From Nannochloropsis oceanica (taxonomy: Eukaryota > Sar > Eustigmatophyceae > Eustigmatales > Monodopsidaceae), in NCBI GenBank assembly GCA_004519485.1, contig CP038124.1, forward strand, positions 297,387-361,386: a stretch of 64,000 nucleotides of DNA. Reading direction: 5' to 3'. Below, piece by piece: positions 11,396 to 22,791 of this stretch. Numbering within the stretch: position 1 is the first letter of the stretch; every line of letters begins with the position of its first letter. The position numbers and the translations under genes were made by a program. The notes under the pieces were generated by a model. It was not told where the DNA came from, ran no database searches, and saw only the letters and a program-made list of their open reading frames with translations.

Positions 11396-13643
11396 TCACT
11401 CTCTCCCTCCCTCCCACTCCATTTCCCCACTCTCAAAAGCCACCTCTGTCAACATTTGTCCCACACTCTTCCCCCTCACCCTCCCTTCCGCCTTCCCTTC
11501 CTCCCTCCCTTCCTCGATTATCAAGGCCCCTGTCAGAAGAAGGAGTAGGGCACGAGGGAGGGAGGAAGGGCCGGCGGCCATAAGCAGGCGCCCTACTCTT
11601 GCGTACTGCTTAAGGAAGAGGTGAAGAGTGGGAACGGGAGAGGGGTGGAGGCGGAGGAAGGAGACGTGGAGGGGGAGGGCTACCATTGGGGTGAAGGAGA
11701 AGGAAGAAGAGGAGGGATAGTGGTTGCTGGTGCTCCTACAGGTGCGTGGCTGTTGCGCCGTCTTGGCATGCCTTCCATGTTTCGTCTGCTGTCTCTCATT
11801 CCCCTCTCCCTCTCTTGTTTTCGGCCCCTCTTTTCCTTCGTCCCAAGAGCTGAAAAGAACGACATCACCTCCTCCTTCTCCCTTTTCTCCTCCTCCTTCT
11901 CCCTTTTCTCCTCCTCCTTCTCCTTCTCTTCCTCCTCCTCCTCCCTCCTCCCCCGCCCTCTCAAACGTAATCACCTCGACCCTAATCCCTCCACCTCTTC
12001 CCATTCCCCTCTCCCTCTCACTCTCCTCCTCCTCCTCCTCCTCCTCCTTCCTCCCTACCCAGGAAGAGACCAAATCACACGCAGGCCCCACTCCATCCCT
12101 CCACAGCACATACACCATCCACAAACCCACCTCTCCCCCCACCCTCCCTCCCGCCCTCCCCGCTAACACGAAATAATATACCGAGACGGTCAAAAAGAGC
12201 AGCGTGATAATTGTGAATACTAGCGTGCCAAGCAACAGCTGAGGAGTGCGGTACCCCTCCCTCCCTCCCGCACTCCTCCCTTTCCTCATCTTCGTCTTTG
12301 CTCCTCCTCCTCCTTCTCTTTCGCTGCCTCTGCCATCACCACCACCATCACCTCCACCACCAGCATCAGCAGTAGGAACAGCAGCACCAGCAAAAATAGA
12401 ATCCACCCTCCCCCTCAAAATGTTCTTCTTCCGACCCCTAAATAGCCACCACAGGCTCGATAATAAAGACAACTCCAATGCATACAGCCGTCTGATTACG
12501 CCGAATACCACTGCGATCGGCAACGTCCAGAGACGAAAGCAGTCGAAGCCGAGCGCCAGAAGGGAGCTCATTCCTCCTCCTATTGCTACTAGCAGTAGGA
12601 AAGAGTGGGGGAAATGGAGAGTAATCAACCCTTCTCCTCTTTTTCCTCCTCCACCACCATTACAATCCCCGACAACCAAGGGAAAAAATAGGGACGAAGG
12701 GAAGGAGAGTACGTCAACGAGGACGAGGAGGACGGATGACAGGCGCTGGGTGAGGGGAAGATTAAGTTTGAATCCTCCCGGGTGCTTCTCGAGCCACGCG
12801 AAGGTGTAAGGGAGGGAGGAAGGACTAAGAAAAGAGATAACCGAGGAGATTGAGGAGGAGGAGCAGGATGAGGAGGAGGAGGAGAAGTGGGAGGGGCGGC
12901 TGAGGAGGTAAAGGCCGAGGAGGAGGCCGAGGGAGTGGTCGAGAAAGAGGGAGAGGAGAAGGGATCGCCTGCACCTAATTCCCAGTCCTGCTCCTGCTCC
13001 CGCTGCCGCTTCTCTTCCTCCCTTTCTTCCGGCTAATACAGGTGATGGTGCTGCTGTTGCTGCCGCCAATGGTGGCGGTTTTAAAGGAGGGAGTGGAAGA
13101 GGAGATGAAAGGAGGAAGGGAAAGAGGAGGTAGAGAAGCTGGGCACGGCGGTAGAGGTGGGCGCATGTGAGACTCTGTTTAGTAAGATAAGAGAAAAGAA
13201 TGCTGCTGCTGCTGCTGCTGCTGTCACTGCTGCTACTGCTACTGCTGCTATTGCTACTGCTACTGCTAGCGGTAGTTGTGGCAGCGGTGATGGTGGTGGT
13301 AATTTTCATTTTACCACGGCGTCGCTGCCGGGGAAATGGTGGGGGAGAAAGGGGCGGTAAAGACAGTGCAGCAGCAGCAGCATTTTTTCTTCTTCTTACA
13401 TTTTTGATGTGCCCAAGAGCCCATTCCAGGTCCGTTTTGCTGCTGCTGCTCCTGCTGCTGCTGCAGCAAAGTGTTTCCTTTCTTCTTGTGCTATGTGAAG
13501 GGCCAAGAAGGAAAGGCGGCGACCGTGACGATGGGTAAAGGAGGAAAGTAAGGTTACACTCTTGTGGCTTCACGAGTGAAGGTGAGGAGTGGAAGGAGGG
13601 GGATGAGGAGGGGGATGAGGAGGAGGATGAGGATGAGGAGGAC

Positions 13644-13701
<58 letters not shown>

Positions 13702-13913
13702 AGGCAGGCAAGACGATGGCATGGAGCTTGGGGGGCAGACCTTGCTTTAGGACTAGCCACAAGCCTGAATCTCTTCCAGTAGGAGTAGAAGGAAGAGGAG
13801 AGACAGCAGCAACAGCACCCAAAGCAGCAGCCGACCAAGGCAGTGTGGAGCCTACGAGATCTGCGGGCGGAAGTAGCAGGTATTCTCCCAGCAGAGCAGG
13901 CGGGCCTTCCTCA

Positions 13914-13953
<40 letters not shown>

Positions 13954-14266
13954 TAGTAGTGAAAGCGTTATGTCTCTCTTCCTCCTCTTCATCTTCTTCC
14001 TCCTTCTCCTTCTCCTCTCGCCCCTCTTCAGTTGTCGCTGCCGTCGGCAAAGGCGCCGTCCCCGCGATAACTACTTGGTACGCTTCTCCTTCTCCTTCTA
14101 CCCCTTCCCCAAGACGCCGCCACCATCCCACCAGCCCATGGCGTCTTCCGCTCTCTGGTGCTGATCCTGCCTCTGCTTCTATTCCTAATCCTACTATAGC
14201 TGATGTTGCAATCCTTGCCTTGGTGCTGTCCACGCCCTCGGGCCAGTAGAGCTGTAGAGATATCAT
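11396..14266 (-). CDS. PIGQ: GPI1/PIG-Q, GPI-GlcNAc transferase subunit
   Basis: A single open frame of 956 aa on the minus strand. PIG-Q/Gpi1 is an ER-membrane subunit of the complex that starts GPI-anchor synthesis by adding GlcNAc to phosphatidylinositol. Family marks are LYWPEGV at residues 6-12 (the N-terminal FWP-type motif), AWLEKHPGGFKLNLPL at about 486, the hallmark LFRGRKKNILRGRVDS at about 607, and LLLGTLVFTIITLLFL plus VYYFVLA near 674-700. FTPMVALPLHVSFLRL near the C-terminus fits the usual Gpi1 end. Several hydrophobic segments fit a multi-pass protein. Usual length is 580-760 aa; the excess is low complexity, with about 38 consecutive Ser near residues 189-225, a Gln run, Glu-rich and Gly/Glu runs. 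ATG at 14266 is the first in frame. Some low-complexity parts could be unrecognised introns. Confidence 0.88.
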
Positions 14267-14911
14267 CTCCTGTGCTAAGGGTAGATATGGCCCGCAGCCG
14301 CAGCAGCCCGTCTCCGCTTGTTTCTCCGCCGCAACTCCTTCTGAAGCTAAGGACTATCGCATCTCGAACTGTCCATCCCTTTTGCTTGTGTCTGTCGTCA
14401 CAAGGTGTTTGTGGAGAATGAGCGAAGGACTTCAGCGCGGCACATACACGACACCATGACTAGAAGGACAATTAACTGCTGGACTCGGAGTTGGCCTGCA
14501 GGCGGGCGAGAAGTCCCCGGATTTTCCTTGACTCCGCCGAGCGCGAGTTGCGGGGCGTGTGGCAGCCACTGAGGCCTGGGAGTTAATTACCCTCTGATTT
14601 GACAACTGGCAGCTCTCGTTTCTGTCTACTTGTGCATCTCTTAAATTGTGTACCATGGTAGCCAGGAACAGGCACGTTTTTCCTGGCCATCTGAAACGCG
14701 CCGTAGCCCCTCAGGCTTTAACCCTGATTCTTCTGACGGTTGTTTGCCTCAAACAAACGTCGACCTCACAAAAGGATCAATTCAACAACAACATGCATGT
14801 ATGTATATATCCCCATGTCCATAACAGCGTCTAGCACACCCACCCTCCACGGCCAAACAGAGTGTTTGGGAAAACAAGGACTGCAGGCGAACCACCGAAC
14901 GCGCAGATACC
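14267..14911. other. Divergent promoter region, PIG-Q / kinase A
   Basis: 645 bp between divergent starts. No gene is visible; only short frames without motifs. Contains a T/C-rich segment and probable 5' UTRs. Confidence 0.55.
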
Positions 14912-17549
14912 ATGATGGAAATTGACGACGAGCAGCAGCCGCCTCCGGCTACCAAACAACAAGAAGGCGGTCCAGACATCAGTCCCAGCATGGGCACCGG
15001 CATGAGCACTCGCCGCCGATTCTCTCCACAACAGCAAGGAGGGCAAAGAGCAGTAGTATCATTAGATGGAGAAGTAAACGGAGGCGGCGAAAGCGGACCA
15101 GGCCCTCCACCACCACCACCAGCGGCAGCCGCAGCAGCAGCCGCAACAGCAGCAGCTGCAGCAACAGGAGGAGGAATGAGATCAATGGGATCAATGCCCT
15201 CCCGCTCTCAAGAATTGATAGAGCCCGAGCCCTTGCCCCCACCGCGGATAGCCGATTGCGTCAAACGCACATTGGAGGTAATCTCGCAGGGGAGGCTACA
15301 TGCAGTCGAGTGCCTTGTCTCCTTAGCGGGGACACAAGCGGTCTACGCGTTGATACGAACGCTGCGACCAGCTATATACGGCAAGGTGAGTTTTCAGTTT
15401 TCATGTTCCGCTGAGTGTGGTGTTGGGGTTTCCTATATCCTTTCTTTTCGCCCTTTTCTTTCCTTATCGAAAACGAAAACAATGATTCAGAGCCTGCACC
15501 CGGTCAAACATTTTCTCGACGGCAAGGCGAGTCGATGGAATAGAGATGCAGACAAGTTAGTAGCTGTTGTCTCCCCTTTGACATGTCTTTGGAAGGGGAA
15601 GGAGTTCATCCCCGCTCTTTTCGCGTCGTTCCAAACCTGCCTGCCGTTCCCCTCCCCATTTCTCATTCGCCCCCTCCCTCCCTCCCGCCCTCCCGCCCTC
15701 CCACGCACCGTTATTTCCCCCAGGTTAAGCTAGGCATGACCCTCCATACCAGAAGCGAGGATGGCAGCTATCACATGTCGACCGAATATCCGGTCGCCAT
15801 CAAAATCGTGCGCAAAGACAAATTGGGCGGCCGCAGCCAAGAGGATCCATTGAAGGAAATCAGCGTGATGCAATATCTAGCGTCGGGCCCCCTCCCTGCC
15901 TCCCCCTCCTCATCAAGTGGAGGCGGGGGACACCCGAACGTGATGGGCTTGGTGGAAGTGCTTCAAGACGCGGAGAACATCTACATTGTGTTGCCGTTTT
16001 GCGACGGTGGCGAAGTATGCCAATGGTTCGAAAGGTCCCGTTACATGCTACGGGAAGAGGTACGCCCTCCTACCCTCCCTCCCTCTCTCCCTCCCTCCCT
16101 CCTTCTATATGTCCATATGTACGTCTCGACTAGTTTGTGCATGCTCTTCTGCTGGAGGTGCTTGAGACGATATCGCATGTGGTGTGGGTGTGGGTGTGGG
16201 TGTGGGTGTGGTTGGTGGTGGGGAGTAGTTCTGTGAGGGGGTTAAGAGGCCCCGCCATACGCTGTTAGAAGAGGCTGGGAGGGAGGGGGTGTAGGGAGGA
16301 GGGAAGATCAAATCGCACTGAGAGATCAAGACCTTGACTATGCCTCTGCAAATCGAGTTTGATCTCCAGATGAATGGATAACAATTCCTCCTTCCCCCCC
16401 TCTCTCCCTCCCTCGCAGGTGGCCCGAGGCTTCTTTCTTCAAATCGTCGGGGGTCTCGCCTATCTCCACTCGAGAGGAGTCGTCCACCGCGACATGTCCT
16501 TGGAAAACCTCCTCTACGACCAGAAGACCAAACGTTGCATAATCATCGATCTTGGCATGTGCCTTCATCTCCCTATTCCCGCCACCAGCGACGTCCTTGT
16601 CAGGTACGCCTTCCCTTTCCCTCCCTCCCTTCCATCCTTCCTGTCTCTATGACCAGTGCACAAAATTCGGCATGGCGATAGACCACGGTATCTAACGCCC
16701 CATTCTCCCCGTTGATTTATGCCCAGCATTTTGGTCCTCCCTCCCCTCCTTCCCTCTCCCTTCCTCCCTCATTTTCTCCTCGCGTAAAGGGGCACCAAAC
16801 TTCGATAATGATCAATCTTATCGTCTCTCCTTCCCTCTTTTCCCCCTACTGGCTGTCTTTTCCATCCATTTACTCGATTCATTCACGTGCTTCTTGACTA
16901 TCTTTTTTCATTCGCTTTAAATTGTTTCCTCGAACGTTTAGGAAGCAAGGGTACTGCGGAAAGCTCACCTACATGTCGCACGAGATCTACAAAAACAAAG
17001 ATTTTTACGCGGCGGCCGTGGACATATGGGCCCTGGGCGTCATTCTCTTCATTATGCTGACAGGTGAGAAAGGGAGAGAGGGAGGGAAGGAGGGAGAGCC
17101 AGCTGAGGGGTTCTTCCTGTTTTAGTGGGAGACGTCTTCATTTTATATTTTCCTTTCTCTCGTGTAATTGTTTACCCATCGTTCACTCTCATGGTCTAAT
17201 CTAATCAGGGTCCATCATGGTCTAATCTAATGTTGGTATAATCTAATCATCTTCACACACAGGCATACCACCCGTGGAGACACCGGCAGAGATCGACCCC
17301 CGCTTCCGCATGCTTGCCGAGGGTCGTTTGTTTGAGCTGATGGACCTCTGGCGAGTGGATTTTTTATCGGCGGAAGCCCGAGATTTACTGTTTGGCTTGC
17401 TTCAAGTCGAGCCCCGGAAACGACTGACAATGGAGGAGATTAAGATGCATCCCTGGGTCGGGGGAGCGGTGTCTTCCGCTCTTTCAACTGAAGGGAATGA
17501 GGGACCGAAGGAGGAAAGGCTTAGAGCTGTGGGAGATGCGAATGCATAG
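14912..17549 (+). CDS. Divergent Ser/Thr protein kinase A, 5 exons
   Basis: Exons 14912-15385, 15724-16059, 16419-16603, 16942-17063 and 17263-17549 give 467 aa. A Gly/Ala/Pro-rich N-terminus leads to a block (VECLVSLAGTQAVYALIRTL) also present in kinase B. The kinase domain runs from about residue 150 to the end: YGKVKLG (glycine loop lacking some glycines), VAIKIV with the ATP lysine, HRDMSLENLL catalytic loop, and IDLGMC where DFG becomes DLG. The activation segment ends YMSHEIYKN instead of an APE motif, followed by VDIWALGVILFIML and a subdomain XI Arg (RKRLTMEEI). Lys, catalytic Asp and metal Asp are kept, so activity is plausible. The HRDxSLEN loop is typical of kinases expanded in stramenopiles (my recollection). 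Substrates are unknown. Introns are rich in CCCT. Confidence 0.88.
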
Positions 17550-18589
17550 TAGCCCTGCCTTGTTGCCTCCTTCCTTCTTTCTTTCGTTCCTTCCTTTATT
17601 CATTTATCCCTATCTCCGTTCCGTCCTCCCTTTTTCTCTCTCCGTAAGTCCACCACGGAGGCTGTTGGTGGGAGAGTGCAATTAATGTCTTCGCTGGCTT
17701 AGGGCTGTGTAAGTGTCTGCATTGATGTGAGGGGAAGGGGGGGGGAAGATGTAGGAAGAGCGTTTTTAAAAAGGGGACAGAGGCGACTGTATGGAAAAGG
17801 GGGCGAGGACGAGATGGAGGGAGAAGAAGGGAAATGCGATTTGGAAGGAGGAAATGAAAAAAAGCATAAGTCAAGGGGATGGGGAGAGAAACAGAGAAAA
17901 TGAAAGGGGAGAAGAGAGGGGCAGGAAGGGGGGGCAAGGAACTAGAAACGACATTCAGGGGGGGGGGTGACTTGAAAGCATTGTATTTATAATTGATAAA
18001 GAATAGGAAGTCAACAAAATGAATAGAGGGAAAAAGGAAATGATGTTGAAGAAAACACAAGATGAGGAAGTCTTCCAATCCTTATGAGCTGGGAGGGCAA
18101 TTGATGTGTGGTCATGTTGTCGGTGGTGGTGGTGATGCGGAATTTGGAAGAAATGAGGAAAAGGAGAGAAAATCAAAAGTCAAGAGCTTGGGATGGAATA
18201 ACTGGTGAGAGAGAAAGTAGCTAAATGAATATAAATTCCAAAAGAAAACTAGGACACAACCGCAAGAATGATCAAGAAGGGGAAGAGGAAAGAGAAAAAA
18301 AGATGCGTGCATCTGTGCCAGAGAGGGGTGTGTGTGGATGGGTATGTGTGGTTGTGGGTGGTCCGGATGGAAAGTAGGAAGGAACGACAAAATATGTGTG
18401 AATCAAATGGAAAGATGGAGGCGGAGGGGCTAACAAAAACGAGTTTCATCAGCAGCGGCAAGCGTAACATCAGTAGCGGCAGCAGTAGTAGCAGCAGCAG
18501 CAGCAGCAGCAGCAGCATCTTTTTTTATCGAATTTCATTCTTAGAGTTAAGAGTAGTATATCACATGTTCGAAAACCACAACGGAGGAG

Positions 18590-18631
<42 letters not shown>

Positions 18632-19020
18632 GACACCCAGAAGCGAAGCGAAACAACTAATGCGTCTCTCTTCTACACACATATACACAACACACACCCC
18701 CACGCAGGTTTTCATTCCAATAGGTTGTTGTCATCAGCGCTAGCCGTGAGCCTTCTCCCCTCATTCCTCCTTTAGCTTCTCTTCAAAATAGAGGACACCA
18801 GTCAGAAGAGGAGGTGAAATCTGTAGGGTTAGGGTGAGCCACGCGAGGCAGGGATGGTGGCTAAGGAGCAACAAAGGCTTAGATATTCAGTAGCAGTAGT
18901 GGCACCAGCAGTTGTAAAACAACGGAAAGGAAGGGAAGAAGACAAACATAGCAGTAGCAGCAGCATCAGCAGCAATTGCGACGGTGAGGAATAGGACGAG
19001 CAGGACCAGGACTGAAGGGA
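17550..19020. other. Intergenic between the two kinases
   Basis: 1,471 bp. It includes pyrimidine-rich sequence (17560-17660), purine-rich sequence (17720-17960) and two AGC repeat patches. No gene was recognised. A copy of the kinase exons was looked for and not seen. Confidence 0.55.
18477..18633. repeat. Two AGC/GCA trinucleotide repeat patches
   Basis: About 12 imperfect AGC units at 18477-18516 and about 13 GCA units at 18592-18632, separated by 75 bp of non-repetitive sequence. They are intergenic and are not part of a recognised gene. Confidence 0.85.
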
Positions 19021-20289
19021 ATGATGCCGTCCATCTTCACCCGAAAGAAGGCCACAGCTCCGCCACCCACCCCACCCCCGACAGCAGTACCAGCACCAGC
19101 ACCCGTGCAAGCACCACCAACAGTACCAACAGCACTTAAAGCACCCACAGTACCAATAACACCAGCAGCACTAGCACCTGCAGTGGTAGTAGTCATGGAT
19201 CCCGATGACTTCCCCCCTCCCAGAATCACTCAAGGAAGTATCCGTGACCTCCAAGTCCTCGAATCCCAACAGCACCATCAGTACCAACAGCAGCAGCAAC
19301 AACCGACAGTAAGATGGGTCCGATGCCTCGTGTCTGCAGAGACAGGTAAAGCCTACTGCTTCGTGCGGACATTGAGGGAAGCTATTTTCGGGGTGGTCAG
19401 ACACGGTGTTATGCTTGAGAGAGATGAGAGGACTGCCGTAGGAGGAGGAAGGGGGGAAGGAGGAAACGGAGGGTTTTATCGGTACCGGCCGGATAAGCAG
19501 GTGGCGATCAAGTGTATGGACAAAATGAAAGTTTTGGAGCAGAGGGGGAGAATACGAGAAGATCCGATGAATGAGTTGTCGGCCCTTCAGCTATTGCAGC
19601 AGGGGGGGGGGCATGCGAATGTCCAGCAACTGTTGGAGTGTCTGGAAGACGACGAGAATCTGTATTCAATTTGCCCGTTCTATGCGGGGGGGGAGCTGTT
19701 TTCAGTGATTGAGCAGAGGGGAAGCGGCTTGGGAGAGGAGAGGGCACGGGTTTTGTTTAGACAAATTTGTGCGGGTTTGGAGTACATGCATGAGAAAAGG
19801 TTGTGTCATCGGGATATGAGTCTAGAGAACATTCTGGTCGATTCCAGCAGTGATGGAATCATTATTGACATGGGCATGTGTTTGCGGGTGCCCCTCCCTC
19901 CTGTGCTCCCTCCCTGTTCTTCCCAACAGCAACCTCGACACCTTATGCACAAGGTGCTGCTCAAGAAGCAAGGACAATGCGGCAAAATAACTTACATGGA
20001 TCCTCTCGTCTTCAAAAACCAGGACTTCGATGGCTTTTCCGTCGATATGTGGGCATGTGGTATCATCTTATTCATCCTCTTAGCAGGCGTCCCTCCATTG
20101 GAATTACCTTCAATGACCGACCCGAGGTTCAAGATGATCGCCGCGGGGAGATTGAATGTATTGCTTAACACATGGCAACTCGCCTTGAGTGAAGATGCCA
20201 GAAATTTGTTGGGGAGACTGTTGAACGTCAACCCGGAGGAGAGAGCGTCGATGGAGGAGGTACGGGGGCATAGATGGATGGTGGGTTAA
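19021..20289 (+). CDS. Divergent Ser/Thr protein kinase B, intronless paralogue
   Basis: A single exon of 422 aa. It shares with kinase A the order PPRI near residue 67, VRCLVSAETGKAYCFVRTL, REAIFG, then the kinase domain. Lysine of VAIKCM is at about 163 and the HRDMSLENIL loop at about 265. IIDMGMC replaces the DFG region (DMG), and GKITYMDPLVFKN replaces the usual GT...APE segment, so the Glu of APE is missing. VDMWACGIILFILLAG and the Arg of PEERASMEE close the domain. Key catalytic residues remain, so it may be active. Compared with A it has no introns and a more diverged activation segment with a Gln/Pro-rich insert. The two lie head to tail 1.5 kb apart and are probably an old tandem duplication with intron loss or retrocopying in one copy (inference). 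Confidence 0.88.
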   Translation: MMPSIFTRKKATAPPPTPPPTAVPAPAPVQAPPTVPTALKAPTVPITPAALAPAVVVVMDPDDFPPPRITQGSIRDLQVLESQQHHQYQQQQQQPTVRWVRCLVSAETGKAYCFVRTLREAIFGVVRHGVMLERDERTAVGGGRGEGGNGGFYRYRPDKQVAIKCMDKMKVLEQRGRIREDPMNELSALQLLQQGGGHANVQQLLECLEDDENLYSICPFYAGGELFSVIEQRGSGLGEERARVLFRQICAGLEYMHEKRLCHRDMSLENILVDSSSDGIIIDMGMCLRVPLPPVLPPCSSQQQPRHLMHKVLLKKQGQCGKITYMDPLVFKNQDFDGFSVDMWACGIILFILLAGVPPLELPSMTDPRFKMIAAGRLNVLLNTWQLALSEDARNLLGRLLNVNPEERASMEEVRGHRWMVG

Positions 20290-21164
20290 AGTGATTTTAA
20301 TGGAGAAGGAAATGGACGAGAGTCAGGTCAGGAGAATGAGAAGGAAAGTCAGGAAAGAAGATAACGTGTATATACTTTAGTCAGATTACAAATGAGATGA
20401 GAGATTACACAAGCTCAGCGATACAATGTATGACAACTGATAAAGCAAAGAAATGTTTAAAGGACAAGCAATGAGTGGGGATATGGCACGTTCATTTGTC
20501 TTATGTCAGCAACGGGTCATGGTTCAAAAACGTCGGACATTAAATGAGATGTTGGAAGCGTCCCGGACCCTCGATGCTCCTAGATGGGATCATACCCGTC
20601 ACGGAATCTTACTGCTCTGCTCCTCCCCCTTGCCGACGATTAAATAAAAGCCGGAAGCACCTCGGCCCCGACTGAAAATGGGAAATGCAGGTTCTGCGAC
20701 ATGCTTGAGAAGTTTTTCCCCTACTTTTCTAAAAAGTTTCCTTGCCCTAGTCTCAGGCAAAGGCAAGGAGGACGGCAAACGTTGTAACAATGCTCTATAA
20801 AAAGAAAATATCTCCTTAGTGATGTCGTAGTCATTATTGCATCACAGCTCACGCATCTTCGTCCCCACCATCACCATGGGTGGCAAGAAAACATCCCCTC
20901 ATACAGCACACCGGCCTGGGCTAATTTCGTAGGAAATTCTGGCTACTTGATACTACTACTGAGACTCTCATTGACCTGCTTGTCCCAGCCAAAATGAAGG
21001 AGAAGGAAATTTGCGTTTCTTTTTTAATCAAGGCGAGAGCAAGTGCGAAAGGATGGAAGGATGGAAAAAAAACCAAAAAAACTGCAACGTGTAGAATGCA
21101 GCAACGGCTCTTTCATCGTTGAAGAAACGTTACCGAATTCAGAAATCTCACAATCACCTTCACC
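20290..21164. other. Intergenic, kinase B to aldo/keto reductase
   Basis: 875 bp with no convincing gene. A 64-codon frame (20453-20647) has no motif. The stretch just before 21165 is open in another frame, but without domain content. Confidence 0.5.
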
Positions 21165-22562
21165 ATGCCACAACAAACAAATGCAGATAGTTCAAGGACC
21201 GTCATGCCATCCCCCACAGCCGATAGCAGCACCATCATCTCCACCACCACTAGCTGGTTCTCCTGGCTATTTCCTTCCTCCTCCTCCGCACCTTCCTCCT
21301 CGTCAACACCTTCCTCCTCCTCCACATCGACCACCAATGCACCTGTCAACCCCCCTACCTTACCACCTACCTACGTCCAGAGCTTCCACGACGATATAAC
21401 GCCGCTTCACCGCATGAAGTACAACTCACTCGGACGTACTGGTATGCGTGTGTCAGCCCTGTCGCTCGGCGCCTCCTCTCTCGGAGGAATGTTCACTGCG
21501 GTGGACGATGAAGACGAGGCTGTCGATGTGGTGATTCGAGCACTCAAATGTGGAATCAATTTGATCGATACTGCACCGTGGTACCAGAAAAGCGAGCGAA
21601 TTTTAGGGTTGGCCTTGCGGGATGTGCCGCGTAAAGCCTATTATATCAACACAAAGGTGGGACGGTACCCTATCTCTACCAACAGGAGCACCGGCGACGA
21701 TGATAGAGAAGACGAGGAAGACCGCATGTTTGATTTCCGAGGGGAAACAGTCATTGAATCAGTCTACGAATCCCTTGCTACATTGGGTGTGTCTTACCTT
21801 GATTGTGTCCATGTGCATGACCCAGAGTTCTGTCCTGATTTGAACATTATCCTGCATGAGACTTTGCCTGCTTTGAGAAAACTTAAGAAAGAGGGTATCG
21901 TTCGCCATATTGGTGTAGCGGGCTACCCCCTGTCTGTCCTCACTCGCCTCGTTCAAGAATCAACCGTGTCCCTTGATACAGTGTTAAGTTATTGTCATCA
22001 TACGTTATTAGATACCAGCTTGGTCGATAGCGGCTTTCTCGCCTTATTGAGGGAAAAAGGAATCGGACTCATTAATGCAAGCCCGTTCGCCATGGGTCTA
22101 TTGACGCACAACGGCCCCCCAGCCTGGCATCCGGCGACCAATTGCCAAAAGAAAGCGTGTCGTCAAGCCCTAGAGTACTGCAGTGCCCAATCACATGTGC
22201 AGGGGCGAGAGATAAGTCTGGCGCGTCTCGCCTTACGGTTCGCTTTCGCTGAGCCTCGGATTCCGACCACCTTGTTCTCGACTTCCAGTGTCATGGAGTT
22301 GACTGAGAACCTACGAGATTATCACGCACCTTTGACCAAGGCCGAAGAGAGTGTCATGCGGCACGTCTGTAAAGAGTATTTTGCTGCACTCAAGAAGGGA
22401 GGGAAGGTGGGATGGGAGGGGGTGGAGGTAAATGCGTACTGGACGAGCGTGGGAAAACGACATATCCTTAAAAAAGTGTATGGCCAACAAGTCACGGCAC
22501 TGTCAAATGGTCGCGGTGGTGCCGCTACCACTGCAGGGAGACGGAAACGACGACGATCGTAG
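21165..22562 (+). CDS. L-galactose dehydrogenase-type aldo/keto reductase
   Basis: A single-exon gene for 465 aa. An N-terminal extension of about 83 Ser/Thr/Pro-rich residues with a hydrophobic patch (SWFSWLFP) precedes the catalytic barrel, which starts at MKYNSLGRTGMRVSALSLG (residue 84, nt 21414). The aldo/keto reductase tetrad is visible: Asp and Tyr in NLIDTAPWY, Lys in YINTKVGRY, His in VHVHD. GASSLGGMF, ALRKLKKEGIVRHIGVAGYP, LSYCHHTLLD and NASPFAMGLLTHNGPPAWHP closely follow plant L-galactose dehydrogenase, which makes L-galactono-1,4-lactone for ascorbate synthesis using NAD. Substrate assignment is inferred from this resemblance; related sugar dehydrogenases cannot be ruled out. Plant enzymes are about 320 aa; this one also has a basic tail ending RRKRRRS. 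The true start could be the ATG at 21165 or one downstream. Confidence 0.88.
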   Translation: MPQQTNADSSRTVMPSPTADSSTIISTTTSWFSWLFPSSSSAPSSSSTPSSSSTSTTNAPVNPPTLPPTYVQSFHDDITPLHRMKYNSLGRTGMRVSALSLGASSLGGMFTAVDDEDEAVDVVIRALKCGINLIDTAPWYQKSERILGLALRDVPRKAYYINTKVGRYPISTNRSTGDDDREDEEDRMFDFRGETVIESVYESLATLGVSYLDCVHVHDPEFCPDLNIILHETLPALRKLKKEGIVRHIGVAGYPLSVLTRLVQESTVSLDTVLSYCHHTLLDTSLVDSGFLALLREKGIGLINASPFAMGLLTHNGPPAWHPATNCQKKACRQALEYCSAQSHVQGREISLARLALRFAFAEPRIPTTLFSTSSVMELTENLRDYHAPLTKAEESVMRHVCKEYFAALKKGGKVGWEGVEVNAYWTSVGKRHILKKVYGQQVTALSNGRGGAATTAGRRKRRRS

Positions 22563-22791
22563 AAGCGTGACGGAGAGGATGCTGCGCACGGGGAAATGTA
22601 TGAGTGATGACATGAACGGATGACAAAATAAAATGGAAAGAACCATTTCAAGGAAAGCAATGATTGCAACCTTCAGCGTAGCCTTCTTTTTCAATTTTTC
22701 AGTCCTTTTGTAAGTGGCTTAGCCTTATCACACTATGTTATGTCTTATAGTACTCTTTACTATCTCTATAGCTCCTCTTTCCTCCACCACC

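Noticed and set aside
20453-20647. 64-codon frame downstream of kinase B
   Set aside because: Short, with no motif and no supporting context.
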